The notes under the pieces: generated by a model | Database searches by the model: none | Told to the model about the DNA's origin: nothing | Seen by the model: the letters and a program-made list of their open reading frames with translations, nothing else | Position numbers and translations under genes: made by a program | In this document: piece by piece, positions 27,423 through 36,225 of the stretch | Layout of the letters: each line of letters opens with the position of its first letter | How positions within the stretch are numbered: the first letter of the stretch is position 1 | Assembly (NCBI RefSeq): GCF_001280435.1 | Contig: NZ_LBIP01000013.1 | Span: 992,001-1,056,000 of the forward strand | Origin: Mangrovimonas xylaniphaga | Lineage (GTDB): Bacteria; Bacteroidota; Bacteroidia; Flavobacteriales; Flavobacteriaceae | Direction: 5' to 3' | Length of the DNA stretch: 64,000 bases

Positions 27423-27707
27423 CTAGGCTACCGCAGATTGTTCTGATTTAAAGTGATTGTACAAACCCTCACAGCCCATTCCTATAATGGAAAGGTTTTT
27501 CCCTTTGTCCAATGCTTCATTATGCAATTTCACCAAGGCTTGAATGCCATATTTATCAATTTCCTCAACACCCTCGATACTCAAGGTCATGGTATTGATT
27601 CTTTCAAAAATATTGTGAAATTCTGAATGGAATAAGTGAACGGTTCTTTTGGTAAGTGCTCCTTTAACTTTAAAGAAGTTGTTGCAACTAGTAATTCTTA
27701 GACTCAT
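27423..27707 (-). CDS. STAS-domain protein (anti-sigma-antagonist-like)
   Basis: The 94-residue protein consists of one STAS-like domain with the pattern INTMTLSIEGVEEIDKYGIQALVKLHNEA and a C-terminal GKNLSIIGMG. The usual phosphorylatable serine of SpoIIAA-type antagonists (DSSG) is replaced here by the sequence EIDKYGI, so regulation by phosphorylation is doubtful. It has no adjacent kinase or sigma factor. Its role may be in a partner-switching system encoded elsewhere. Confidence 0.7.
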   Translation of the reverse strand: MSLRITSCNNFFKVKGALTKRTVHLFHSEFHNIFERINTMTLSIEGVEEIDKYGIQALVKLHNEALDKGKNLSIIGMGCEGLYNHFKSEQSAVA

Positions 27708-27882
27708 AACAATTAGGTTTTAAAAGGTTAAAAAATAAACTGGGGCTATTAATCAGTTGACTCACAGGTAAATATCAAAAATTAAAACCTAACCATCTAT
27801 TATTTTCGACCAAATGCAACAACTTTAGACAACAGGAAAATGGCAAACCAAGGCCATTATTTTTACATTAACATATTGTAAA

Positions 27883-29130
27883 TCAATATTTTCTATCAGG
27901 AGAAAAAGAAGTCACGGACATCGATAATTGTTTGTCAGAAATAAGCTCAGAAATCAATTTACCAGTGGCTGTCCCCATGGTCCAGCCCATCATGGCATGG
28001 CCAGTAGCTATGGTTAAATTGTGGCATTTTGAAGATTTGCCAATATAAGGTAAACCATCAGGAGTTACCGGCCTTAAACCCGAGGCGGCCTCCTGTATTT
28101 CAGTCTTGGTTAGACTAATATTAGGATAGTATTGACGAACAGCCTTAGCAATTGCATTGGCCCGAACCTCATTTACATGATTATTGATTCCCGCAATCTC
28201 CATCGTACCGGCAAAACGCGTAAACCCATTCATAGGTGTAACGGCCACTTTGGATTCTGCCAATATGCTTGGAATACCAATTCCTGTCTCCCTAGAGGTA
28301 TTGATACGATAGCCTTTCCCTGCCTGAAGCAACATGTTCAGTCCTATTTTTTTAGTTAACAAGGGGCTCCATGAACCTGCAGCCAAAACAAACTCATCGC
28401 CTTTTAGACTTTGGTTTGAAGTATGAATTTGAGTAATTTTTAATCCAGACATCGTGACGTCCTCAACCTTTTCATTCAAGAAAAAGGTAACACCAACTTT
28501 ACTCAAATAAGTCTTCATCTCAGTCATAAATTCATGAGGCGTACTATGCGAATCGCATTTATAGTAAGTCCCTCCAATGACATTCAACTCAACATTAGGC
28601 TCTAAAGATTTCAATTCCTCCAAACTAATTTCGGAAGCATCCAATCCTTCCTTTTTTGCCATCTGTGCCATGTGGATTTCTTCTTCCAACATCTTTTCAG
28701 TTTGGCATAACATCAACAAGCCTTTATGCTCCAATTGAAATGTAAATCCTTCGGAAGCTTTAAGCTCTTTATAAAGCTCCTGACTCAACAAAGAAATTTT
28801 CTTGATAACGGGAATTGCTTTTTGAACATGTGCTGAATTACAGCTTTTATTGAAAGCATAGGCCCACTTGAGAAAATCGAAATCCAATCGCGGTTTGATA
28901 TAAAGCGGACTTGCAGGATCCAACATCCATTTTAAGCCTTGCTTCATAACACCTGGGGCAGACAACGGCACAATATGACTTGGAGACAGATAGCCCGCAT
29001 TGACATATGAAGCACCTCCGTCCATATTGGATTGATCAACCACCGTGACTTGATGCCCTTCTTTATGGAGATAGTATGCAGAACACAGCCCTATAATACC
29101 ACCTCCGATAACAATCACCTTTTTGCTCAT
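27883..29130 (-). CDS. FAD-dependent D-amino acid (cis-4-hydroxy-D-proline) dehydrogenase
   Basis: The 415-residue DadA-like flavoprotein begins with a Rossmann FAD motif (VIVIGGGIIGLCSAYYL). It has a C-terminal FAD-binding stretch with GLRPVTPDGLPYIG and HAMMGWTMGTATG. In the context of a 4-hydroxyproline epimerase it should oxidise cis-4-hydroxy-D-proline to 1-pyrroline-4-hydroxy-2-carboxylate. It is the last gene of the operon, 10 bp after the epimerase. The general D-amino-acid alternative is less likely here because the rest of the pathway is present. Confidence 0.88.
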   Translation of the reverse strand: MSKKVIVIGGGIIGLCSAYYLHKEGHQVTVVDQSNMDGGASYVNAGYLSPSHIVPLSAPGVMKQGLKWMLDPASPLYIKPRLDFDFLKWAYAFNKSCNSAHVQKAIPVIKKISLLSQELYKELKASEGFTFQLEHKGLLMLCQTEKMLEEEIHMAQMAKKEGLDASEISLEELKSLEPNVELNVIGGTYYKCDSHSTPHEFMTEMKTYLSKVGVTFFLNEKVEDVTMSGLKITQIHTSNQSLKGDEFVLAAGSWSPLLTKKIGLNMLLQAGKGYRINTSRETGIGIPSILAESKVAVTPMNGFTRFAGTMEIAGINNHVNEVRANAIAKAVRQYYPNISLTKTEIQEAASGLRPVTPDGLPYIGKSSKCHNLTIATGHAMMGWTMGTATGKLISELISDKQLSMSVTSFSPDRKY

Positions 29131-29140
29131 TGCCTACTAT

Positions 29141-30151
29141 TTAAATCACTTGAAACCCCAGAGCATATGGATCATCCTCTGGATCTATTACAATGGTATT
29201 ATACCCAAAAACTTTTGCCCATCCCTTAATACTTGGAACTATCCCTAATTTTCCATGAAACGGAACCTCCTCTTCAATACGCCCAATAAATGTACTTCCT
29301 ATAAAGCTCTCGTGAATATAATCTTCACCTACCTTCAATTTACCTTTAGCAAACAATTGGGCCATTCTAGCCGAAGTTCCAGTTCCGCAAGGGCTTCTAT
29401 CAATAGCCTTATCACCATAAAACACAGCACTTCTTCCCGATGAACCAGAATCTATAGGGTTCCCAGTCCATAATACATGGCTAACATCTCTAATCGTGGT
29501 ATCTTCTGGATGTACAAAATCATCAGGGTACAACTCATTAATGCGTTGTCTAACCACCTTAGAAAATTGGATAAGTTCTGCTCCTGAATAATCCTGAACT
29601 CCAGAAAAATTCTTTTGCGGATCAATAATTGCGTAGAAATTTCCGCCATAAGCCACATCAAAAATCAAGGCTCCCAATGATGGGCAATCCACTTCCAAAC
29701 CTTCAGCAGCCAAATAACTCGTAACATTGGTCAACTTTACCCAATCTACTTTTTCGCCATTTTTCCCATATTCAATATGAATTACTCCTGCCGGGGCTTC
29801 CATGCTAATAACCCCTTCTGTTTTAGGCATAACCAAACCTTCCTGAACAGCTACCGTTATGGTGCCAATGGTTCCGTGGCCGCACATGGGCAAGCACCCT
29901 GAAGTTTCAATAAAAATAATTCCAAAGTCGTTAGCGGGATCATGTGGGGGATACAACAAACTACCGCTCATCATATCATGCCCGCGAGGCTCAAACATTA
30001 GGCCTTTGCGAATCCAATCAAATTCCTTCAAAAAATGTTGTCGCATTTCGCTCATGGAATTCCCTTTCAGGAGCGGCCCTCCTTCCTTAATCACCCTAAC
30101 CGGATTGCCACAGGTATGGGCATCAATACACGCAAAAATATGTTTACTCAT
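29141..30151 (-). CDS. 4-hydroxyproline 2-epimerase (proline racemase family)
   Basis: The enzyme epimerises trans-4-hydroxy-L-proline to cis-4-hydroxy-D-proline. The 336-residue protein keeps both catalytic cysteines, C90 in PMCGHGTIG and C255 in SPCGTGTSA. That separates epimerases and racemases from trans-3-hydroxyproline dehydratases, which have Thr at the second site. The 4-hydroxyproline rather than proline specificity is taken from the operon, which encodes the downstream steps. It lies 13 bp after the DUF885 gene. Confidence 0.92.
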   Translation of the reverse strand: MSKHIFACIDAHTCGNPVRVIKEGGPLLKGNSMSEMRQHFLKEFDWIRKGLMFEPRGHDMMSGSLLYPPHDPANDFGIIFIETSGCLPMCGHGTIGTITVAVQEGLVMPKTEGVISMEAPAGVIHIEYGKNGEKVDWVKLTNVTSYLAAEGLEVDCPSLGALIFDVAYGGNFYAIIDPQKNFSGVQDYSGAELIQFSKVVRQRINELYPDDFVHPEDTTIRDVSHVLWTGNPIDSGSSGRSAVFYGDKAIDRSPCGTGTSARMAQLFAKGKLKVGEDYIHESFIGSTFIGRIEEEVPFHGKLGIVPSIKGWAKVFGYNTIVIDPEDDPYALGFQVI

Positions 30152-30164
30152 ATCTCCTCAGGCG

Positions 30165-31922
30165 TTACTTGGAGTTTTGTTTCCCTGTTTTGGTCTTTTC
30201 TATATAATGGTTCACCCGACTTTCCAAAATAGCCAAAGTAACGGTTCCCTGCTCCAATATGACTTCATGAAAATCACGAATGTTGAACTTAGTTTCCAAT
30301 CCGGCTTCAGCCTTATGTCGTAATTCTCTAATTTTAAGTTCACCAATTTTATAGGACAAGGCTTGGCCTGGCCAAGAAATGTAACGATCGGTTTCGGTGT
30401 TGATTTCATGCAACGACAATGCTGTATTAGTTGCCATAAATTCCACCACTTGTTCCCTCGTCCAACCTTTGGCATGGACCCCTGTATCGACCACCAGTCT
30501 GCAGGCACGCCACATTTCATAAGTCAATTTTCCAAATTCTTCGTAGGGTGTGGTGTAAATGCCCATTTCGTCGGCCAAGTATTCCGAATACAATCCCCAA
30601 CCTTCGCCATAAGCAGACAAGTACAAATTCCTTCTGAACTTTGGAATACTATCTCCCAATTCATTGTTCAAACTGCCTTGCAAATGATGTCCAGGAACCG
30701 CTTCATGAGCCGTAAGAGCCGGAAGTGTATACAAAGTCCTACTAGGTAAATCATAAGTATTTACCCAATAATATCCAGGATCTGTGCTTTCTTTTGAGGT
30801 GCCAATATAACGTCCCGTGGTGTATTTTGGAGCAATAGCATCGGGAACTGCTGCAACCCCATATGGTTTTCTTGGTAAGGTTTTAAAATACCTCGGCAAC
30901 TGCGCATCGATACGCTTGGCCATATCACGGGCAATCATCAGCAACTCTCGTGGTGTTTTGGCATAAAATTGCGAGTCGGTTCTTAAAAATTTCAAAAAGT
31001 CGGCAAAGCTTCCTTTATAATTCAAGTCTGAAATAATTTGCTCCATTTCTGCCTTAATTCTCGCCACTTCACTCAGTCCTATTTCATGAATATCCTCTGC
31101 CGTATATTCAGTGCTTGTAGTGTAATAATTGATTCTATTTTGATAAAAAGCTTGGCCGTTAGGAGTTTCGGACACTCCTAATGTGGTTCTCGTAGCAGGA
31201 AAATATTCGGTTTCAAAAAAGGTCTTGATACGTTTGAATTCGGGAATTACATTAGTTTCAATAGCCGTTTGAGCTGCCTTCAACACTGAATCCTTTTGCT
31301 GTGCTGTTAAACCATGTGGTAAATTTTTAAAAGGCGAATAATAATAACTATCCTCAAAATTCTCAACAATATTATCATCATAGGTAGACTCATATCCTTT
31401 AAAAATCACCAAAGGTTGTGATACCCCCTTTTTCAATCCTTCCCGAAGATTTTCAAAATGTTGATCTACAAATTCGGGAATCGCATTCAGCCTATTTAAG
31501 TAATCCCTTACCTGTTCGTAATTAGTCAATGGTCTTACTTCGTAGGTTAAATTGGAGTGAAATCCCGTATCGGAAAGTAAGGGATTGAGGTACTGCTCAA
31601 ATTCATAATAATCTATAATATCCTGAAGTTCGAAACTCAGCAATTCTGCCGAAATGCGATCTGTTTCACTCAAACCTGAAACATCCAATGCTTTTAACTC
31701 CTCAAGTTGTGATTTGGCAAATTCAGCCTCGGCTTGATAGTACGTTTTAGTATAGAGCCCCAAGGGATAAGTTTTTTCGTCATAGCCCTTATGATCTTCG
31801 TAGTGTTTAATAATGGTATCCAGTTCTTGTTTAGCTTTTGGAACTTGAGTCACTGTACTTGATTCTTTTTGGCACCCCAAAAGAGCAAGTATTAAAATGA
31901 GGCAGATATATTTACAATTCAT
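30165..31922 (-). CDS. DUF885-family lipoprotein, putative zinc metallohydrolase/peptidase
   Basis: I place the start at 31922 (MNCKYICLILILALLGC), one base after the dehydrogenase stop; a start 36 bp upstream would spoil the lipoprotein signal. The 585-residue protein is acylated at C17. It carries a metal-site motif HEAVPGHH (H406-H413) and a likely third ligand region YGEGWGLYSEYLA. Helical DUF885 proteins have no firmly assigned reaction that I know of. Because it sits in the middle of a hydroxyproline operon, cleavage of hydroxyproline-containing (collagen-like or plant-glycoprotein) peptides is a reasonable guess. No other function should be read into it. Confidence 0.82.
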   Translation of the reverse strand: MNCKYICLILILALLGCQKESSTVTQVPKAKQELDTIIKHYEDHKGYDEKTYPLGLYTKTYYQAEAEFAKSQLEELKALDVSGLSETDRISAELLSFELQDIIDYYEFEQYLNPLLSDTGFHSNLTYEVRPLTNYEQVRDYLNRLNAIPEFVDQHFENLREGLKKGVSQPLVIFKGYESTYDDNIVENFEDSYYYSPFKNLPHGLTAQQKDSVLKAAQTAIETNVIPEFKRIKTFFETEYFPATRTTLGVSETPNGQAFYQNRINYYTTSTEYTAEDIHEIGLSEVARIKAEMEQIISDLNYKGSFADFLKFLRTDSQFYAKTPRELLMIARDMAKRIDAQLPRYFKTLPRKPYGVAAVPDAIAPKYTTGRYIGTSKESTDPGYYWVNTYDLPSRTLYTLPALTAHEAVPGHHLQGSLNNELGDSIPKFRRNLYLSAYGEGWGLYSEYLADEMGIYTTPYEEFGKLTYEMWRACRLVVDTGVHAKGWTREQVVEFMATNTALSLHEINTETDRYISWPGQALSYKIGELKIRELRHKAEAGLETKFNIRDFHEVILEQGTVTLAILESRVNHYIEKTKTGKQNSK

Positions 31923-31923
31923 A

Positions 31924-33507
31924 CTATAATTTGCTTTTGGTTTGGATATTATTGACAAATCTAGAAATATTCAAAGGGTTATCATTCTTCAATTCATCGG
32001 GCAACAATTGATCTGGCCAGTTCTGAAAGCAAAACGGACGCACCCAACGCTTGATGGAATTCACGCCCACCGCTGTAAATCGGCTATCGGTAGAGGCTGG
32101 AAAAGGTCCGCCATGCACCATAGACGGACAAACCTCAACTCCGGTTGGCACACCATTATAAATCAAACGCCCTACCCTGTTTTGTAAAGCTGAAATGATC
32201 TTTGGATATTCAGCCGCCTCTTCATCCTCTGCAATCAAAGTTGCCGTTAGCTGCCCTTCCAATTTTAGAATCAATTTTTCCAATTGCTCGATATGTTCAC
32301 ATTGCACAACCATTGTAAATGGGCCAAACACCTCTTGATGTAAGGTAGGGTTTTCTAAAAAAACCTTACCATTAACAGTCGTCACTGTTTGTTGCGCATA
32401 ATTAACCTGGACCTCATCAGCATAATTTGCAGCCACCTTCAAACCATCTTGCCGTATTGCCGATTCTTTATTCCTGTCATAAGCTCCTTTAATATTAGGA
32501 TGCAGCATACACGAAGGTTCAATTTTTAAAATTTCCTCAGAAAGGGTCTCGATGAAATGGTTCAATCCGGAACTTTTAATTCCTAAAATCAAACCTGGGT
32601 TGGTGCAAAACTGTCCTGTTCCCAAAGTCACCGAATTGGCATAGGTTTTGGCCAAACTTTCAGCTCTTTCCTCCAATGCCTGAGGCAGCAACACGACCGG
32701 ATTAATACTGCCCATTTCAGCAAACACTGGGATTGGTTCGGGACGTTTGGACGCCAAATCAAACAAGGCTCGACCTCCTTTGATACTGCCTGTAAACCCG
32801 ACAGCTTTTACCTTTGAATGCTCCACCAATTGCACACCAACTTCAATTCCGCTACTGTTTAAATTTGAAAATACACCATTGGGCATCCCTGTTTTTTTGG
32901 CTGCCTTAATTACTGCCGAAGCCACCAATTCCCCTGTCCCGGAATGCATAGGGTGGGATTTTACAATCACCGGACATCCTGCCGCCAAAGCTGCAGCTGT
33001 ATCGCCTCCCGCTGTGGAATAGGCCAAAGGAAAATTACTGGCCCCAAATACCACCACAGGCCCTATAGGTACCAACATTTTTCGCAAATCAGGTTTCGGG
33101 TTGGGTGCTCTATCCAGGATGGCAGTATCTATGGAAGCTTCTACCCAACTGGCTTCTTTCAATAATTCGGCAAAAGAACGCAATTGCCAAATGGTTCGTG
33201 AGCGTTCTCCCTCAGCTCTACCTTTTGGCAACCCCGATTCGGAGCAATATATTTCAATGAGTTCCTCACCCAAATCCAGAATTTCATCTGCAATAGCATC
33301 TAAAAACTCAGCTTTTCTAAGACCGGAAATGTTTCTATAAGCTTTAAAAGCTTCGGAAGCCAATATTACTGCTTGGTCAATTTCTTGAGTTGTTGCTTCG
33401 GTAAATTCAACGGGATTTTCAATATTGAGCTGCGGATTGAAAGTTTTGTAATTTGTTTCACCTTCCGCCGAAAGTTGATTTCCTATATAGTTTTTTCCTG
33501 TAATCAT
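31924..33507 (-). CDS. 2-oxoglutarate semialdehyde dehydrogenase (aldehyde dehydrogenase superfamily)
   Basis: The 527-residue NAD(P)-dependent enzyme oxidises 2-oxoglutarate semialdehyde to 2-oxoglutarate, the last step of hydroxyproline breakdown. Catalytic C301 lies in GTGQFCTNPG and the general base is E264 in FAEMGSINPV. The nucleotide-binding stretch VGFTGSIKGGRALF is also present. The opening GKNYIGNQLSAEGETNYKTF is typical of this subgroup. It lies 1 bp after the deaminase gene and 1 bp before the DUF885 gene. Confidence 0.92.
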   Translation of the reverse strand: MITGKNYIGNQLSAEGETNYKTFNPQLNIENPVEFTEATTQEIDQAVILASEAFKAYRNISGLRKAEFLDAIADEILDLGEELIEIYCSESGLPKGRAEGERSRTIWQLRSFAELLKEASWVEASIDTAILDRAPNPKPDLRKMLVPIGPVVVFGASNFPLAYSTAGGDTAAALAAGCPVIVKSHPMHSGTGELVASAVIKAAKKTGMPNGVFSNLNSSGIEVGVQLVEHSKVKAVGFTGSIKGGRALFDLASKRPEPIPVFAEMGSINPVVLLPQALEERAESLAKTYANSVTLGTGQFCTNPGLILGIKSSGLNHFIETLSEEILKIEPSCMLHPNIKGAYDRNKESAIRQDGLKVAANYADEVQVNYAQQTVTTVNGKVFLENPTLHQEVFGPFTMVVQCEHIEQLEKLILKLEGQLTATLIAEDEEAAEYPKIISALQNRVGRLIYNGVPTGVEVCPSMVHGGPFPASTDSRFTAVGVNSIKRWVRPFCFQNWPDQLLPDELKNDNPLNISRFVNNIQTKSKL

Positions 33508-33508
33508 T

Positions 33509-34420
33509 CTATTTGTATTCTGGTACTAGTGGCCTATGCCTTAAACTGTCTTCTATGATTTGAATCACATTTGCACGTTCTGTTCCAAACAATGGCAATC
33601 TAGGCTTTCTAACATATTCCGTTCCCAAACCTGTATAGACTTCAGCCAATTTGATATTCTGTACTAATTTAGGGTTTATATCCAATTCTAACAATGGCAA
33701 AAACCATCGATAAATATCCAAGGCTTCTTGAATGCGACCAGCCTTTTGAAGTTCGTAAATGGCCACTGTTTCCTTTGGAAACGCACACACCAAACCTGCA
33801 ACCCAACCATCGGCTCCCAATAGCAAACTTTCCAAAGCCAAGGTATCCACCCCTGTCAATATTTTCAATCGGTCTCCGAAGCGGTTCTTAATTCGAGTGA
33901 TATTTGTAACATCGCGTGTAGACTCCTTTACCGCCTCAATATTGGGACAGGTTTGCAATAGCTCTTCGAACATATCCAAGGTCACCTCTATTTTGTAGTC
34001 AATTGGATTATTGTAAATCATGATGGGCAGCGCAGTATTGCTGGCCACTTCCTTAAAATATTCCACCGTTTCTGTATCGCATGATTTATAACGCATGGGC
34101 GGTAACATCATTAAAGCATCGGCTCCATCTGTTTCCGCTTGTTTCGCTGCTGCTATGGCGGCTTTCGTACTTTGTTCCGAGATATTCACCAATACTGGAA
34201 TTTTTCCATTAATCACCTTTATTGTATGTTGAGTCAAGGTTTGTTTTTCCTTTTCAGTTAAGGTACTTGCTTCCCCCAAAGTCCCTCCCAATACAATACC
34301 ATGGATACCAGCATCCAATTGAGCTTTGAGATTATGCTCAAACATCTGCAAATCCAATTCATCATCTTGAGTAAATTTTGTTGTGATAGCAGGCATGACG
34401 CCTTTCCAATCCATTGCCAT
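33509..34420 (-). CDS. Dihydrodipicolinate synthase-family 1-pyrroline-4-hydroxy-2-carboxylate deaminase
   Basis: The 303-residue aldolase-fold protein has the Schiff-base lysine K165 in EAVKESTRD, the tyrosine of IMIYNNPIDY and the GGTLGEASTLT loop. In this operon it should deaminate and dehydrate the cyclic intermediate to 2-oxoglutarate semialdehyde. A biosynthetic DapA role is unlikely because the genes around it encode the other hydroxyproline enzymes. It is the first gene of the five-gene operon. MDW at codon 3 is an alternative start. Confidence 0.88.
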   Translation of the reverse strand: MAMDWKGVMPAITTKFTQDDELDLQMFEHNLKAQLDAGIHGIVLGGTLGEASTLTEKEKQTLTQHTIKVINGKIPVLVNISEQSTKAAIAAAKQAETDGADALMMLPPMRYKSCDTETVEYFKEVASNTALPIMIYNNPIDYKIEVTLDMFEELLQTCPNIEAVKESTRDVTNITRIKNRFGDRLKILTGVDTLALESLLLGADGWVAGLVCAFPKETVAIYELQKAGRIQEALDIYRWFLPLLELDINPKLVQNIKLAEVYTGLGTEYVRKPRLPLFGTERANVIQIIEDSLRHRPLVPEYK

Positions 34421-34480
34421 AGTAGTGTTTTTAGTTTAATGTAAAACTAGTTAAACCAAACGCTTGCAAATGATGCAACC

Positions 34481-34543
34481 CTATCCAAAATCGATACAAT
34501 ATTATCCAAATAGACCAGTCTTAATTCCAAATGGAATAATATT
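34481..34543. promoter_or_regulatory. Candidate AraC-type operator: three TCCAAA boxes at 21-bp spacing
   Basis: TCCAAA occurs at 34484, 34505 and 34526, exactly two helical turns apart, with a preceding T in all three and TA before it in the first two (TATCCAAA). The array lies in the 142-bp gap between the hydroxyproline operon and the divergent araC-type gene. AraC-family proteins often bind same-face direct repeats of this spacing, so this is probably their site. Confidence 0.65.
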
Positions 34544-34562
34544 TATGTAATTTTAAATCCGC

Positions 34563-35414
34563 ATGAAAGTTTTGCCATTCAAAATACCAAAGCCAGAATT
34601 TCACTCACTTGTATATCAAGTTGACATTGCTCCCGTGTTTTATGACCAGCTACATCAGCATGAAGAATTTCAACTAAGCTTTATTGTTGAGGGAAATGGC
34701 ACGTTGATAGTTGGGGATAGTGTGAATCATTATTCTAAAGGAGATTTTTTGGTCATTGGCAGCAACCTTCCACATGTCTTTAGAAGTCATGTCCAAGCTG
34801 AAAAAGATTCGCATATGCTGAGCTTATTTTTCACAAAAGCATCCTTTGGAAAACACTTTTTTGAATTGGATGAACTCAAAGAACTCCATCCATTTTTCAA
34901 ACGTGCAGAACATGGATTCAAGGTGACATCCAATCAAAATCAAACTAAAAATTTGTTCTTGCAATTGGAACAATGTTCCAAACTTAATCGATTCCTGATT
35001 TTATTAGAACTACTACAATTAGCATCATCTTCGGAATTTAAAAGTCTTTCCTCCTTTGTTTACGAAAAGACATATACTGATACAGAAGGAACCCGCATGC
35101 GCGATATCATGGAATTCACAGTGAACAATTACCAGAACGATATTAGTTTGGAAGAAATTTCAGAAATTGCCAAAATGACCAAAAATGCCTTTTGCAAGTA
35201 TTTTAAAAAACGAACCAACAAAAGCTATTTTACGTTTCTTAATGAACTGCGAATTGAGAATGCCTGCAGATTACTACAATCCAATAAACATCACACCATT
35301 GCTGAAATAAGTTATTTGTGTGGGTACAATAACATTTCGAATTTTAACAGACAGTTCAAAAATGTGAAAACAGTATCCCCAAAACAATTTAGAAACACCT
35401 CAGAACACCTATGA
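34563..35414 (+). CDS. AraC-family regulator of the hydroxyproline operon
   Basis: The 283-residue protein has an N-terminal cupin domain (about residues 15-100, with HQHEEFQLSFIVEGNGTL and GDFLVIGSNLPH). Its C-terminal double helix-turn-helix is at about 185-280 and includes LEEISEIAKMTKNAFCKYFK and IAEISYLCGYNNISNFNRQF. It is divergent from the hydroxyproline operon across a 142-bp gap with phased repeats. The effector is therefore inferred to be hydroxyproline or a pathway intermediate. A 47-residue membrane peptide gene overlaps its stop codon. Confidence 0.9.
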   Translation: MKVLPFKIPKPEFHSLVYQVDIAPVFYDQLHQHEEFQLSFIVEGNGTLIVGDSVNHYSKGDFLVIGSNLPHVFRSHVQAEKDSHMLSLFFTKASFGKHFFELDELKELHPFFKRAEHGFKVTSNQNQTKNLFLQLEQCSKLNRFLILLELLQLASSSEFKSLSSFVYEKTYTDTEGTRMRDIMEFTVNNYQNDISLEEISEIAKMTKNAFCKYFKKRTNKSYFTFLNELRIENACRLLQSNKHHTIAEISYLCGYNNISNFNRQFKNVKTVSPKQFRNTSEHL

Positions 35415-35554
35415 AAACCAAACACCTTTATATCCTTTTGGGTATTGCCTTACTCATTACCCTCTATGGTGTGATTAGTGGAAAGTTCTTCTTTCTATTT
35501 TTAATTCTTCCTTTCGGTTTTGGATTTTTCAACCGAAAGAAAGATGACGAATGA
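35411..35554 (+). CDS. Small two-helix membrane protein (47 aa) overlapping the araC-type gene
   Basis: The frame opens at ATG 35411 inside an ATGA overlap with the stop of the regulator gene and closes at TGA 35554. The product has two hydrophobic segments (about residues 6-22 and 26-40) joined by SGK and ends in NRKKDDE, a positive-then-acidic tail. The overlap argues for translational coupling. I do not recognise a family. The stop directly abuts the convergent PhnA-like gene. Confidence 0.6.
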   Translation: MKTKHLYILLGIALLITLYGVISGKFFFLFLILPFGFGFFNRKKDDE

Positions 35555-36133
35555 TTATATCTTTTTCACGTATTTGGTTATGATTACAATTTGCTGTCCA
35601 TCTACCTTTCCTTCAATGTACTCGGCATTTTCATGATCTAATAAAATACGTCTTACAGCTGTCCCTTGTTTGGCCACCATACTAGAGCCTTTTACCTTTA
35701 AATCCTTAATTAAAACCACAGAATCCCCAGCTTGTAGAATAGTGCCATTAGCATCGCGGTGTACAATCTTGCTGCTCTCATCTTCATGCTCTCCAGTAGC
35801 CCTTGCCAATGCCAATGCTTCATCGTCCAGATACATCATATCTAACAAATCTTGCGGCCAACCTTGACTACGTAAACGCTGTAACATTCTCCAAGCCATA
35901 ATTTGTACTGCAACATTTTCATTCCACATGCTATCGTTTAAACATCTCCAATGGTTGGCATCCATCTCTTCATTGCCTTCAATTTGATCTAAACAGGTCT
36001 TACAAACCAATACATCATTAGCAACATTTTCATTTAACGAAGGTGGAATGGTATACTGGCTTAAATGCTCTGTTGCCCCACACAATTCGCATGTATTATT
36101 GCTTCTTTCCTGTAATGTCTGTAATACGCTCAT
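35555..36133 (-). CDS. PhnA/YjdM-family zinc-ribbon protein
   Basis: I start at MSVLQTLQERS (36133); an upstream ATG adds eight residues. The 192-residue protein has an N-terminal zinc ribbon with CELCG and CKTC pairs and a C-terminal PhnA domain (about 130-190, with AGDSVVLIKDLKVKGSS and RRILLDHENAEYIEGKVDG). Despite the name, this family is not needed for phosphonate breakdown and its biochemical role is uncertain. It stands alone between convergent and unrelated genes. Confidence 0.85.
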   Translation of the reverse strand: MSVLQTLQERSNNTCELCGATEHLSQYTIPPSLNENVANDVLVCKTCLDQIEGNEEMDANHWRCLNDSMWNENVAVQIMAWRMLQRLRSQGWPQDLLDMMYLDDEALALARATGEHEDESSKIVHRDANGTILQAGDSVVLIKDLKVKGSSMVAKQGTAVRRILLDHENAEYIEGKVDGQQIVIITKYVKKI

Positions 36134-36174
36134 GGTTTCAAGTTTAGATTTCCACAAAAGTAGTGTTTAAATAA

Positions 36175-36204
36175 AAAAAGGAGCTTTTAAAAAAGCTCCT
36201 TTTT
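36175..36204 (-). terminator. Rho-independent terminator after the duplicated secreted protein gene
   Basis: Arms 36175-36187 and 36192-36204 around GGAGC/GCTCC form a long A/T-flanked stem with T runs on both sides, so it could act in both directions. It lies 22 bp after the stop of the 275-residue gene. Confidence 0.75.
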
Positions 36205-36225
36205 ACAATAAAAGTTTAATCATGG

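Noticed and set aside
29141-30151. Trans-3-hydroxyproline dehydratase instead of 4-hydroxyproline epimerase
   Set aside because: Both catalytic cysteines (C90, C255) are present, whereas the dehydratase has Thr at the second position.
33509-34420. Biosynthetic dihydrodipicolinate synthase (dapA)
   Set aside because: The gene starts a five-gene hydroxyproline operon with the other pathway enzymes; lysine biosynthesis genes are not nearby.
34464-34478. TTGCA-N5-TGCAA inverted repeat as the AraC site
   Set aside because: It is short and single, while the three phased TCCAAA boxes give a much stronger explanation for regulation in the same gap.
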